Source: Lingula anatina
Taxonomy: Eukaryota; Brachiopoda; Lingulata; Lingulida; Lingulidae
Assembly (NCBI RefSeq): GCF_001039355.2
Contig: NW_019775092.1
Coordinates: 197,185 to 236,330, forward strand
Direction: 5' to 3'
DNA: 39,146 nucleotides
How positions within the stretch are numbered: the first letter of the stretch is position 1; each line of letters opens with the position of its first letter. The position numbers were made by a program, and so were the translations under genes. A model generated the notes under the pieces. That model was not told the DNA's origin, ran no database searches, and saw nothing but the letters and a program-made list of their open reading frames with translations. Below are positions 23,802 through 34,777 of this stretch, one piece after another.

Positions 23802-24168
23802 CGAAGTCTCTGACTTTGTTTTGAGAATTATTAAATCAACTTTCCAGGTGCTACTGGAAGAATGTTAATACGGGCTGTATTATTTATCAGTATTGTTGAG
23901 ATAAGTGTGACTTTACTATATATAAACCCTAGGCTGAAACCAAGTATGGCCACTTTTTTCATTGACCCACATCAATACTTGACAGACCCAGTATTAACTA
24001 TTGTAACAGTAATTGCTTCATCTTTTCAATGGGGGAAATTGTGAATTTGATAGAATCTGATACTGCATTTTTTTTTTTTAAAGTCGTAATTTCTTCAAAT
24101 TAGAACTTTCCTATTGAGTGGTGGCAGCAAAATTAAAAAACAGGCTACTCTTCATTTCTGTACTATGC

Positions 24169-24174
24169 AATAAA
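24169..24174 (+). terminator. Candidate SAMTOR polyadenylation signal
   Basis: AATAAA lies 368 bp after the SAMTOR stop codon, in a region with no other ORF of note. The 60-codon ORF at 23862-24044 falls inside this presumed 3' UTR. Confidence 0.45.
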
Positions 24175-25468
24175 ATCACCACAAATGCCACAAAGAAGTA
24201 TTTAAATTTTATAAAATATAGGACAGTTCCGATATTTAAATATATATACATTGGTCATTTTCAACTCTGGCTCTCAGGGTTTTTGTAGGAACAGTTTGGT
24301 GGTCATCCTACAACATACTAGTGGCATTGGACTAATCTGAGAATTTTATAAGTATTTTTTGGCAATTTTCTGGGCCATCTTGTTCAAAATAGGCCAGTAT
24401 GACCAGAGTAATTTTGGAACTTTTTTGTTTTCCTCTGTAACAATTATGCAATTGAGTCATTATAGGATGCTCTTAAATATTCAATAGGTATTATATTTAT
24501 TCAACAGTTAAGAAAAAAATTGGTTTTATTTTCTTTGTTAGTATCATGTTATTGTTAAACTGAGCAAAATAATCGAATTTAAGTTATAATATCAGATAAG
24601 TAATAGCTTTTTCCCTGTTTCATGTGGAACATAGTCATTTCCTTCAGGCCTGGGAGTTTTTGATACGGATAAAGACCATATTGATGTGAACTACTCAGAT
24701 ATACACCACATCTCCCATTAAGACTCCATTACACGGTCGTTACCCCTGTGTTAAATGCCTAATTAAGGTAATGAGTTATGATACCAAGGATTCATTGAGA
24801 CATTTGGTTGAAGCAATGTGCAGGATGAGATCGACAGATTACATTTGCTGCGACTTGATTTACAGAGCTTTACCCTGAATTTAAGAAACTGTTGGAAACT
24901 TTCCTCATACAATGATGAAAGAGGTTGGTTTTCAGTAAATTCTGACTCTCAGGGTGTTAAGGCTTTGTGTGTGTAGCTACTGGTACTAAATGAGGTAACT
25001 GAATAGCAAACCCAATTTATAATGTGGACTAAAATCAGGGGACATTCAGTAGCTTAGCATTTAGGTCATATTTTTACGGACACATTTCAGATTTACAAAA
25101 AAACAACAACAAGATGTGCATTCACTCAAAGTATGATTTTCTTTCTTTTTGATGTCTTTTTTGTCATGACATAGCAAGAGAGAATGTCAGGACTTGCTTA
25201 CCTACTGAATGTACTTCTAAGTTGGGAGTTAAACCCCTTTGTAACAGATGCTGGTATTTGGCACTGACACCAGATGTTTTACTGCTTTGTTGGGTGCATG
25301 AAACGGATTTTGAGGAACACTTGATCTCCTTTAGATGATGTTTTATTTATGTCTATCATATACAGATTTTAACTCTGGTTCCAATACCAAAAAAATTCAA
25401 AAAAATGTTATTAGATTATTGGGTAAGCTTGCAATTCCTCCTTTTTTCAAATTTATTCTTTTAGAATC
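24175..25468. other. Intergenic sequence after SAMTOR
   Basis: AT-rich, with no ORF, RNA gene or clear repeat recognised. It lies between the 3' end of SAMTOR and a Harbinger-type MITE. Confidence 0.6.
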
Positions 25469-25471
25469 TAA

Positions 25472-25722
25472 GGCTCCGTTCACATGGAAAATTTATTTTC
25501 TAAAAATCTAAAAATCTATTTGTGGTATCTTGTGGTCATGGTCTGTGCCTTGAATACCCCACAGCGTAATTACGGGCAGCACGAGCCAGTTACTTCCTAA
25601 GCTCTAATGAATTCTCTGTGCTGCCAGTAATTACGCCGCGGGGTATCCAGGGCACAGACCGTGATTATAAGATGTACAGAAAATAGATTTTTAGAAAATA
25701 GATTTTCCATGTGACTGGAGCC
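25472..25722. mobile_element. PIF/Harbinger-type MITE, 251 bp
   Basis: The two halves are near-perfect inverted repeats over about 110 bp. The left end reads GGCTCCGTTCACATGGAAAA, and the right end is its imperfect complement, TTTTCCATGTGACTGGAGCC. The match resumes through TACCCCACAGCGTAATTACG and its counterpart CGTAATTACG/GTAATTACGCCGCGG. A TAA trinucleotide flanks each side (25469-25471 and 25723-25725), the 3-bp target duplication typical of PIF/Harbinger elements. No transposase is present, so it would have been moved by an enzyme encoded elsewhere. It lies between the two convergent genes. Confidence 0.85.
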
Positions 25723-25725
25723 TAA

Positions 25726-26961
25726 TACTTCAATGTACTATTCTCCTCATTGGAAATTCATGCACTTTTTTTAAATGTGAGGGGAAAAAAGCAAGAGAGA
25801 GAACATAGTATTTTACTGTTCTGATAAATCAGCATTCAGGTTTTAAATCTCAGTAGAATACATGTTGAATTTTGCATTCATGTATAATTACAGTAAGCAT
25901 TATTATTATTAGTAGTAGTATTAGCAGTTATAATAATTGTAGTAATGGAAGTTTTTGCTTGGTACTGTAGTTACTAGTAACTTTTAAACTCCATACTTAT
26001 TATTATTTTTTTCAAGATATATCATTTGTAGCAACTTGGACCTCCCTACTCTCTGAGAACCATGCTTGCTTTTAACAACTTTTGACCAATAGATGTTTAA
26101 CTTACAAAATGTAGAAATATTATTATAAATAATCAGTAATTTTAATATAAGTGAGATATGCCAGGTGCTGATCGTATTTTGCAGCTTTTGTATGAAAAGT
26201 TTTATATTTAAGTCCATCTTACATCCTAAATGCGACAATCGGAATTTTTTAACAAAATTTTAGATTTCTGTGGTGAAGCAACATCGCTCTGTATTGTCTG
26301 GGCTAACAGTGTGAGAGAGATTTATCTTCTCAAGAAATACTTTGCATCCCGGTGACTTGTCTTAGCTGTGAATCCAAGGAGTAGCCCGAAGACAGAATGC
26401 ATCCGTCATCTTAATTGTTATAATGTAAGAGCAATATTTCTCTTTTTCAATACAGTCAGCTGAGGGAGTTGTAACATGTAGTTATAACGTGCCTTACAGC
26501 TAATCTCAAGTTTCCATCTTACGTATTGCTTGAAGCAAAGGACGAACTTTGCATGTAGGCACTGTTTGTTATGGACCTTTGCTTTGGTTAAATATTTTCT
26601 TTGGTGAAAGAAATAAAAAAATTCACTTTCAACACATTTTCTGTTTAATTTTGAACTGTGTTTAAGACTGTTCAGGAGCCATATCAGCACACAGAAGCAT
26701 ATATATATTAGATGTACTGAGGTCCCTTCGATGTGTTTTTTAACAAAAATGTTTATGACCAAAAACTTCTTGAAGATTAAGTTACACTAATTAGATTCTT
26801 ATAAGATTTCCCTTCAGCTTCTTCCAAGCAGGTCGATAGGTTTGAAGACTATCAATTTTAGTAAGCCAAGACTGCTTCCACACAAGTTTCTATTTCCTAG
26901 AGACCCCGAGTTTGTTTAATTTCCAAGAAGAAATTTAATACAAAATAAAGTTTGAGTATAA
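25726..26961. other. Intergenic sequence between convergent genes
   Basis: AT-rich. The minus-strand ORFs at 25984-26238 and 26418-26762 lack recognisable domains, and I take them as chance. Short ATT and AGT triplet runs occur at about 25900-25925. Confidence 0.55.
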
Positions 26962-26967
26962 TTTATT
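26962..26967 (-). terminator. Candidate TMEM168 polyadenylation signal
   Basis: TTTATT on the plus strand is AATAAA on the TMEM168 strand, about 1.1 kb after the stop codon. It would define a 3' UTR spanning about 26.95-28.09 kb. That UTR would contain a 24-bp near-duplicate (CCACCTG.TGACCCA.TTAAT at about 27280-27325) and a three-fold GTGTCAGATGTGAC-like repeat at about 27979-28065. Nearer variant signals are possible. Confidence 0.35.
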
Positions 26968-28090
26968 TCACTTAATAAATGCACAAATACAGCACTGGGT
27001 CTGTACTTCTCATGACCCTGCTGTTACCTCATCTCATCACATCACATAAATGTCAACAAATTTCTTTAAATAGTAAACTAGAATGTTTTGATCCACAGCT
27101 CCAACTTACATGACAGTAAACGGAAGATAATTAGACTTATGACACAGTCCAAGAGGGGGATATTGATAAAAACTTAAAAACCCCAAATACTGGTTGTTGC
27201 TGTCCTACAGCATTGCTTCTCTTTACAAGTCCTGTTCACACAAGTATTACTATCAGACCGATTTGCAGTTAAAACTCCACCTGGTGACCCAATTAATCCA
27301 CCTGATGACCCAGTTAATCCACATGGAACTGGCAGATCTGAGTCAGAGGGACCATTCCTCCTCTCCTTCATAAATAAGTCCAAACCTTAACCGTATCAAT
27401 ATGTCTAGACAACAAGCTATTTTTCATTTGAGCTCATAGGCTTTTGTTTGTTTTGTTCCTTTCAACTCCAATACAAACTGCATAATAAAACAGTTAAAAA
27501 TACAAAATTTGTCATAGATTAATATCATTTTGCTTCTCTGGCAATAAGCTTTACTGCAGATAAAGACATCACTTTTTAGCCACGTTGCTAGTGTCTTAAA
27601 AACTGTATGTATCTCCACAATACCTTTATCCATAAGTAACATTATAAACCCCAGTCTCATAAATGCAACTTGGTGATTTAAAAATCACAAAACAGGACCA
27701 CAACAATAGTTCATTTTAGCAATGACAATCAACTGTCACAGAGCTTTTTTTAACCTTTTTGGCACATTTTGTTTTCTAAAATCTAAAATTATAATACTTT
27801 AGGCAATTGTTTGTACAAGCAAATTGCTGGGACTAAGCTAGGTTAGTAAAACTTGTAAACTAACATCACTTTTTTCGTTTGCAGTTAGATGTATCTACTC
27901 AATGTATGATTCAACTGAGATGAGGTTCTGGCCCAAAAGACCAAATACTATTGTCATAGAAGTGTGTCAACTAAGACAGAGTGTCAGATGTGATTTCTTG
28001 TGTCTTGTGTCATTTGTAACAGCATTACAGTGTGTTAGATGTGACAGTGTGTCAGATGTGACAGAAAGAACCTCTGTAAGACAAGGCATG

Positions 28091-29647
28091 CTAAGACCTG
28101 ACCAATTTAAACCCATGCCCAGTATCCAACTCAGATGGCGGAAACCAAGCCATCTTTTTTCTCCTCATACACCTCACAACACAGTCACAGCAAAAGCATA
28201 GGTTGCTGACACTGGGGCAGAAGTGAGTAGCTTTGATCAGAGGACGCGTAAACTTGGGGAAGTTGCTCTGCCAGTGCTGCGCGATCTCGTCCTCGGTCGG
28301 CAGATGGAAGGTAAAGTCAGTCCAGCACCGAGAAGTGGAATAGACAGCCTTAATGACGCGACTTGAATCCTTCCAGTTGATATCGCTGTACCCGCTTAGA
28401 CTGACGTTGTTATACTCCACCCACTCCTTGGTGAAGTCACCCAATTTGATTGTGGCGCCCTCTTCAGGGTCTGTGTATTTTCCAATCTTCGTTGCCTGAA
28501 GAGCTATAAAAGCGTCCCTGGTTTTGTGAACTGGTTTGGCCCACTTGTAGGAATGTTCCGTGTCCAAGACGAGGATGAGACGGGAATCAGAGTCAGCATT
28601 TTTCTCTCTCCACCACTCGAGAAGGTCTTCGTATTTCAGTGTGCCATCTCCTGTGGAGAGAATTTTGAAAACTCGTCACGATCCAAGCTCAATAATTTGT
28701 TATTAACTTCTCTGAAGTTGAGGGTGAGGCTGTGAAGTGGAGTAGACATTAAGCTATTAAGCATGGGTGAGGACTTCTTAATTTTACTGGAATCTTACAG
28801 AAATATGGCATGTGGGCAGAAAGCATCATCAAAGGATGGTTGGTCAGAGAAAATACTGTTCCCACCAGGAAAAATTCTAAAGTAATATGTGTTTTTCAAG
28901 GGAAAAGCTTACACTAAGTACCTTTAACTATGAACACATATACTTCAAATACCTGCAAGAGCCCAATCCCCATTCTCTTGTACATGACCGCTATAATACA
29001 CAATGTACGTGTCGTATCTTGGCCCATCCGACATACGACGGTCAAAAAATGCCTTTAATTTCGACTGCAGCGCCTCACTGGCGATACCACTGGAAGAGTA
29101 GTCACAGCCGTACACATCCACCATATGGTAGGCAAAGAAATGCTGGATCTGGTTCAGGATCTGTGTTGACCTTGACCCCAGCTCCTGTAGGGCGTTGGTG
29201 GGTAGGACCGTTGCCTTGGCATCCTTCCTATTGGTGGAGATAATAAGTCATATTATTGTAAAACAGATATTTTATGGAAGATAAATATTATGGTATGCAT
29301 TGCCTAAAAAGGCAAATATACCACAGATTTTCTTTATTTTCTTAAATTTTCTTTCTTTGTTGTTATTATTTTTTGGGTGGTGGGGGTGGTTGGGGATTCA
29401 TCAACTCTTTGGGATATGGCATTTAAAGTCAGGAAAGTGAAAAAAATGTTACTACAATGATATAACAGCTTCCCCCTTACAATGACAAGACTTTCAACAT
29501 ATAACTAGAATTCTGTAAAATCATGCATGTAAATGAAAAAGCCTGTGGGATAATTATAAACTGGTATACAGACATTTCTATACAGATTGGGATACTAGTA
29601 ACAGTATGCATCCCAAATAATCACAAGCATGAATATGCTCAGCCACA

Positions 29648-29691
<44 letters not shown>

Positions 29692-31026
29692 CTTCTCTCT
29701 CTCTCTCACCACTTTTTCAGATTACCTGTGGTATGTAGATGGCGCCACCAGTGCATATCCCACACACGTCCCTCCCAAGACAGACCCTAGCTCAAGCAGC
29801 AAGCTGAGCACCATGCACTCCAAAGGCAGAATAGTCAGGAATAAACTGATCGTCAGTCCTTTTCTAGTCTCAAACCCTACAGCAGCTACGATGACGCTGC
29901 TCAAGACCGTGAACATAACCAAACGCTGAGAAATCAGTGCAAAATGGCGGACACCCTTGGAAGCCATGATTTGGCCGAGATTCTTGCTTTCGTCACTGAC
30001 TGCTCCATAGGTGGTGTTACAATCTGTGATTTTGTTCATGAGCTGCCAACAAGTGATGAGAAAGACTAGGTGGAAGCTGAGCCAGAGCAGGGCCGTGGCA
30101 CCAAATATTGGTACCACTATAAACCATTCCTTGTGGTTGGGCATGTACCAAGCCATCAAAGACACAAATGTGAGTTCTACCAGCATTATAACAATGAGCG
30201 TCACTTTTCTGTAAAAACTCGACAAGTCCAAGAATGCCTGCCACCTCTCCAATGTGGTGAGGTTGGAAAAGTAGAGATCTATGAGAGGCTCGAAACACAT
30301 GCGTCCAACAAACAAACTTAAGGCGTAAATATTCACAGTTATCTTCAAAACTGGGAAGAAGAAAAACGTTGATATGACAGCAAGGTTAATCAATAACAAC
30401 ACAGATAACATGGACTTGAGTCGTATTCCAATGAGCGTCACAATCAGAGCACTGGTTAACAGGGCAAGAGATAAAAAGTCTTTGTCTGTCAAAATACTAG
30501 CAATGATCATTCCCATCATCTCAGTCAGCTCCATCTTGGTCGCCAGCGTGCGTGAGTACGACACCGCCTGCACACACCTTTCTCCCACGGCCCAAAAACA
30601 GCGCAATCCAAGGCTGGTGATGAGGAGTATGTTCATCACTTCCTCCAGGGTTTCGTGTTGGAACATCTTGTTCTCTGTGAAGGCTATCATCCCGACCAGG
30701 CTGCCCAGCCATAGGTGCATGATGACGGACCCCAACGTCTCCATGGAGAAATAGTAGGTCAAAGCCAGGGAGATAGTCATCACAAACAGCCCCACTATGG
30801 CCAGCATTAAGATGGTGATGTCCTCTGTGTGCTGCCATCTGGTGTACAAACCCAGACTGAGGCCAATTAAAAGAACCAGCATCGAGATGTGTTTTACGAA
30901 AAGAATGCTGAACTGAAGCTTTGTCGTGTACATTGTGCGAATGTAAATTGGAAGGTTACGAATGTAATATGGCACTTGACTTGTGTGGAAGGCTAGACCA
31001 TTCCGAAATGTAAGCAGCCTCCTCAT
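28091..31026 (-). CDS. TMEM168: TMEM168, multi-pass membrane protein (3 coding exons)
   Basis: Minus-strand coding exons are 31026-29726, 29227-28953 and 28650-28091. GT-AG junctions and phases agree, giving 711 residues (human about 697). Residues 1-434 hold roughly ten to twelve hydrophobic segments (for example 41-60, 71-92, 184-224, 275-293, 302-327, 366-384, 390-411). They carry family blocks such as YYFSME, IMASKGVRHFALIS and LPLECM...LELGS.LGGT.VGYA. Residues 434-711 are mainly soluble: FFAYHMVDVYGCDYSSSG, YDTYIVYYSGH (His515), VLDTEHS, LGDFTKEWVEYN and the C-terminal LDTGHGFKLVRS. An in-frame TGA lies immediately upstream of the ORF, which fixes Met1 at 31026. Met32 (30933) aligns with an internal Met of the human protein and is an alternative start. 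The molecular function is not established. The C-terminal part resembles a caspase-like fold lacking its cysteine. The gene converges on SAMTOR. Confidence 0.95.
29651..29706. repeat. (CT)n microsatellite in TMEM168 intron
   Basis: CT runs interrupted by TTTTTTCTT lie just inside the intron between TMEM168 coding exons 1 and 2, beginning about 20 bp past the donor. The plus-strand ORF here reads SLSLSLS and is an artefact. Confidence 0.95.
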
Positions 31027-31057
31027 TGGTCCAGGTGAACCCCAAAGAACCAATCAT
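30956..31057 (-). promoter_or_regulatory. Upstream ORF overlapping the TMEM168 start
   Basis: Within the same exon, ATG at 31057-31055 opens a 33-codon frame, different from the main one, that overlaps the main ATG (31026) and stops at 30958-30956. That is 22 bp before the in-frame Met32 ATG (30933). If translated, it would reduce initiation at Met1 and could favour Met32 by reinitiation. Whether this ATG is in the mature leader depends on the acceptor at 31115-31116, a strong pyrimidine tract plus CCCCAG. Confidence 0.4.
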
Positions 31058-31114
31058 CTGCTTGCATCTAACTCAACATGTGGAATATCTTTTCAACTGC
31101 TTCAGTCCAAATCT
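31027..31114 (-). other. TMEM168 5' UTR part of first coding exon
   Basis: A pyrimidine-rich acceptor (TTTTTTTTCCCCAG) on the minus strand ends at 31115. It implies a spliced leader joined to an upstream non-coding exon. All frames are stopped or out of phase before the main ATG. Confidence 0.6.
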
Positions 31115-31451
31115 CTGGGGAAAAAAAAGCAAGAAATGAAATAGAATACTAGTAAACAGTTTACATTATTTTCACATAAAAAAGGACTAAGACAGTGTAG
31201 ACTTCCTCTAAGGAAGCTATTATGGACTAATTTACTAACAGATCACCACCAAAATCTACTCTTTCAAGTTTATTTACACATGTAGCTCATTTCTAAACCA
31301 TCTATAAAATTAACAGAGAGGTGAAATAATGCACCGGGCTGTTCTGGGGTAGAACTAGTGATTTTTTTTCACTAAGCCAAATCACTACTTTACCATTACA
31401 AAAAAAAAAAAAGTCAATTCAAATCAACCCTATATTGTTTAGGCAATCTAA

Positions 31452-31665
31452 CACCCCATTTCCATAGATTAGATCGACCTATTTTGGATCGACCTAACTC
31501 CCTGGGGGTTCGCGCTGAATAGCTGTCAGCCGGGCGGACACGAAAGTTAATTGCCCCTTACGGCTTGTAGTGGGCGGGGACGGACACTTAAGGGGGATTA
31601 TCTGACGGTAGTCTGGTGAGACTCCCCGCGGTGATAGATCGAACTAAAGTTGTGGGAATAGACCC
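31452..31665. mobile_element. MITE-like insertion, ~214 bp, in TMEM168 first intron
   Basis: TAA lies at both ends (31449-31451 and 31666-31668). The termini are imperfect inverted repeats: CACCCCATTTCCATAGATTAGATCGAC on the left against the complement of the right end, GGGTCTATTCCCACAACTTTAGTTCGATC. The interior is strikingly GC- and CpG-rich compared with the intron. This fits a diverged PIF/Harbinger-type MITE, less certain than the one at 25472. Confidence 0.5.
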
Positions 31666-31668
31666 TAA

Positions 31669-32360
31669 GCTCAGTTTTAGCATTTGGCCAATTTACGAGT
31701 GTTAGCGCCATCGCAGGCTATTGATAATTGCATGAGTATACAAATATATATATATATATGACAACTCCCCTCCCTCCCCTTCCGAGTCTCTCTGTTCATG
31801 AACATTAAATGACTAATCCAACAGCAATCTATGCAAATATGAAAATGTAAAACAAAATATGCATAATCCCTCTTAATGACACACAAACCCATGAATCCTG
31901 TACCTCCTTTATTAAAGCTTCATTCTGAGCTAGAAAATCTAAAATTAACATCATCAAAAATACATGGGTCAGAAAATAATTTTACATCTTGTCTTTTGTT
32001 ATGACTTTTGTCTTTTGCTTTCTGACACCAGTCACGTAAATTACTGCTAAAAAATATATATATAAAAATTCTATCACTGAACAACTTTGTAACATTTCAT
32101 TCCATTTTAACGCTATCCACTGTCGCACAGAGGGTGCTGGGACAAAATCAGACTTTCTTCCACCAGACTTGTCCAAATATTACACGCTGTCTGTAGTGTA
32201 TTTTGATTCCAAATGGAGATGTCTTCACTCTGCTAGGCAGCAAGTTAAAAATAAAATTTATCGAAAATGAAATGCCATCTGTTTTGTATGTTGCCCTGCT
32301 TTGCATGTTATAACCACAATATTTAAAGCGACTGAAACGTTAAGAGGAAAGCGTCTCACC
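31669..32360. other. Presumed TMEM168 intron 1, remainder
   Basis: AT-rich with a short TATATATA run at about 31745. Small minus-strand ORFs lack any recognisable product. Confidence 0.4.
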
Positions 32361-32500
32361 ATTATGCAACTTCCATCGTATTGCAACTACGTAATACCAG
32401 TGATAAAATCGACGTTTTTCAGCTCAAGTTCACACACTGTCGTCGTTGTATTCTAAAACATGGCGACGGTATTCCAGTCGCTTACGTCATTTACAGCCGA
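32361..32500 (-). promoter_or_regulatory. Candidate TMEM168 promoter and non-coding first exon
   Basis: A minus-strand donor, ATAATG|GTGAGA, at 32360/32359 fits the acceptor at 31115, which would give an untranslated first exon. Just upstream on that strand lie a YY1-like site (ATGGCGAC, plus strand 32460-32467) and a CRE-like site (TTACGTCA, plus strand 32482-32489, TGACGTAA on the other strand). CpG is raised locally. The transcription start is probably near 32.45-32.5 kb. Confidence 0.4.
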
Positions 32501-33689
32501 TCTAGAACGAGGCTCGGAATCCCCCTTTGTCAGGAAATAAAAATAGATTATTAATAATCCTTACAATTTTAAATTGAAATTCAGCATGCTGTTACATTTG
32601 CTTCCACTATCATTAACATATTTTTCTAATCGACACAGTAAAAAACTAAGTATTTCTCTCGTGCGCTTTTCTTATTAAAGAAACCAAGAAGTTTTTTTTA
32701 ATAACAATGCTATATTATGTGCATTATCCTTGGTTCTTTAATTCACAAAAACTTCGTTATTGATTGGATTGTTCATAATATTGTTCTGTCGCTCAGTACA
32801 TTTGCAATATCTATATATTTATCCACTGGCCCCGAAACTGAACTCTCTGTCTAGAAGCACTTATCATTCAAGCCTGTTGTGTCGAGGTCGAGTGGGGCTA
32901 ATAATAGCCGGCGGTCTTCTCCCCTCTGTACACCTCTCTGACCTCCATGCTCTGACCTCCACGCGCTCTGACAGGAGGTCAATGTAAAGGTCATCCAGGG
33001 CTGAGTGACTAGCCACAACTCTAGCTAATTTAATTTAAGAAAAAAAAAAAAGAAAAAAAAGTTGACCTCTACTCAAACCCTATAACCTAATTCCATAACT
33101 CCCGGGCTCACTTTTTAAAGGTTGCAGGCAACCTTTTTAATTAAAAAATAAAAAATACACCAGTAAATTCTGGAGGACATAAGAGGGGGGTTGGTGGCTT
33201 GGGGGGGGGGAAGGATCGAGAGGCATGAGCAGACAAAATTGGGGTCGTAAATTTGACACAAAGTGTAAAATTTCAGTTCACATTCTGATCAGTTTGATTT
33301 CATTTTATTTCATGGAAATGAAACTGGTGACTATTTTTTTTTATTATTTATTTATTAATTTTTTACTTCTGACAACCATATTCTGGATGAAAAAGAACTT
33401 TCCAGCTCATCATCTGGCTCCGCGAACTGCGTCTAAGAATGCCAACATAATTCAATAAAAGGTAAACGTCCTTGGCAACACTGCAGCGGTATTTTAATTG
33501 ATATCTGTATCAGATCTGTCTCTACTCAGGTAACTGGCGTGTCAGCAGTCATACGGCTCACTGGGTTTGATTTCATATTTGGCATTTTTCTGTAGTGTAT
33601 ACAGCGATATCAGTTCCCATGTTGAGGGAAAGAGGGAGAGGAGGTACTCTGACTGCGATCATTTTTTTTAGAAACCTCTCCTTCTTTTG

Positions 33690-33733
<44 letters not shown>

Positions 33734-34400
33734 TATTATTATAATAATAATAAATATTGAGATGATTTTATGTTCATAGTTGAAGATAGCAATTTGAGCC
33801 ACCTCATCTTTTTGACCATATCACGATTATCAATTTAATGCGTATTTGTTGGTGACCCTTTTTTGGCTAAAAGGAAAATCTTTATTAATTCACAAAAGAA
33901 TCATTACTCTTAAATGTGGTGTTGATTAACATACACAATGTTGTGAAGATACTGCAATCGCTTATCATTTTAAGTTGTTAAAAATATCATGTTGTAAAAA
34001 AATGAGAACTGCTTTCTTATGCGTTGCATATACACTTACTCGCCGCGGGTAACAAAAAGCTGCTGCCTCGTATCCGGATATTTTTCCATCAAAAGGCTTG
34101 TTACATCTGGGCGTTAGAGGGCACGGTGGAGCATGTCCATCAGTCGCCAGTGTGCCAAATAGATCACGACAGGTTCTTTAATAAGTAAAATCAGCCACTA
34201 AATAAGCAATTTGGCAACCGCTATCTCTGTGTGTGCTTTACCAGAATGATTAACTACATCATGATCAACAAACACCCTGCCATTAAAACCACGGCACCCA
34301 GACAGCACATCTTAAAAGTTTATTTCGCCTGGAGATAAAAAAAAAACCCAAAACAAAATTGCCTCCTGATTAGTAGAGTTGAGCATGTGAGGGAGCTTGA
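32501..34400. other. Non-coding stretch upstream of TMEM168
   Basis: No gene was recognised. It holds a (TAA)n microsatellite at 33692-33751, poly-A near 33041-33060, and a direct near-repeat (CTCTGACCTCCA.GC at about 32938-32970). Confidence 0.5.
33692..33751. repeat. (TAA)n microsatellite
   Basis: About fourteen TAA triplets, then ATTATTATT and further ATAATAATAA. The ends are partly complementary and could form a hairpin. Confidence 0.95.
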
Positions 34401-34689
34401 CCGGCTGCGGTGATGGGAGATCTCTGAGTTCACGCTCAGTATTATTTCCATGTAATTACCAGTGACGTGACCGCGGCCTGTGAATTGGAACCGTCAGTAG
34501 TGTGCTCTCCATATCCGGGCACCGCTGTCGCATCTTGTCCTCGCACGCCGCGAGATTGCACGCGACGGGAGCGCCCGTAAATAGCCGTAAATAGACGGGC
34601 TAAAAAGCTAATAGGAGGTAAACTGCTCCCGTTTAGTGGAAAGAATGGAAGGAATGAGTTTTAAATAATCCCGCTGAGTTGGTTTTCGT

Positions 34690-34777
34690 CCAGCGTTGGA
34701 GGCTGGTGGAGTCAATTTTGGTTTTTGTAGTCTACGTGCAACCGCGTTCAATGTTGGATATTGGGTCTCCTCCACAG
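34690..34777 (+). other. Candidate 5' exon, gene unknown
   Basis: The segment ends in TCCACAG|GTAAGA, a near-ideal donor. It lies downstream of a CpG-richer stretch (34.5-34.6 kb) that could be a promoter. One frame is open from after a TGA near 34675 to the donor, leaving one base. It contains no ATG, so if real it may be untranslated. The left boundary is unknown. Confidence 0.22.

Noticed and set aside
23862-24044. 60-codon hydrophobic ORF after SAMTOR
   Set aside because: It lies in the presumed 3' UTR, has no recognisable family and no splice support.
28887-29243. 118-codon plus-strand ORF over TMEM168 coding exon 2
   Set aside because: The minus strand here reads conserved TMEM168 sequence with matching splice phases. 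The plus-strand ORF is a shadow.
30011-30838. Several plus- and minus-strand ORFs of 67-126 codons inside TMEM168 coding exon 1
   Set aside because: They overlap the TMEM168 frame and show no independent family signal.
31500-31650. Possible tRNA gene suggested by GGGTTCGCGCTG and GC-rich hairpins
   Set aside because: No A box at the right spacing and no cloverleaf. The block is better explained by a MITE-like insertion.
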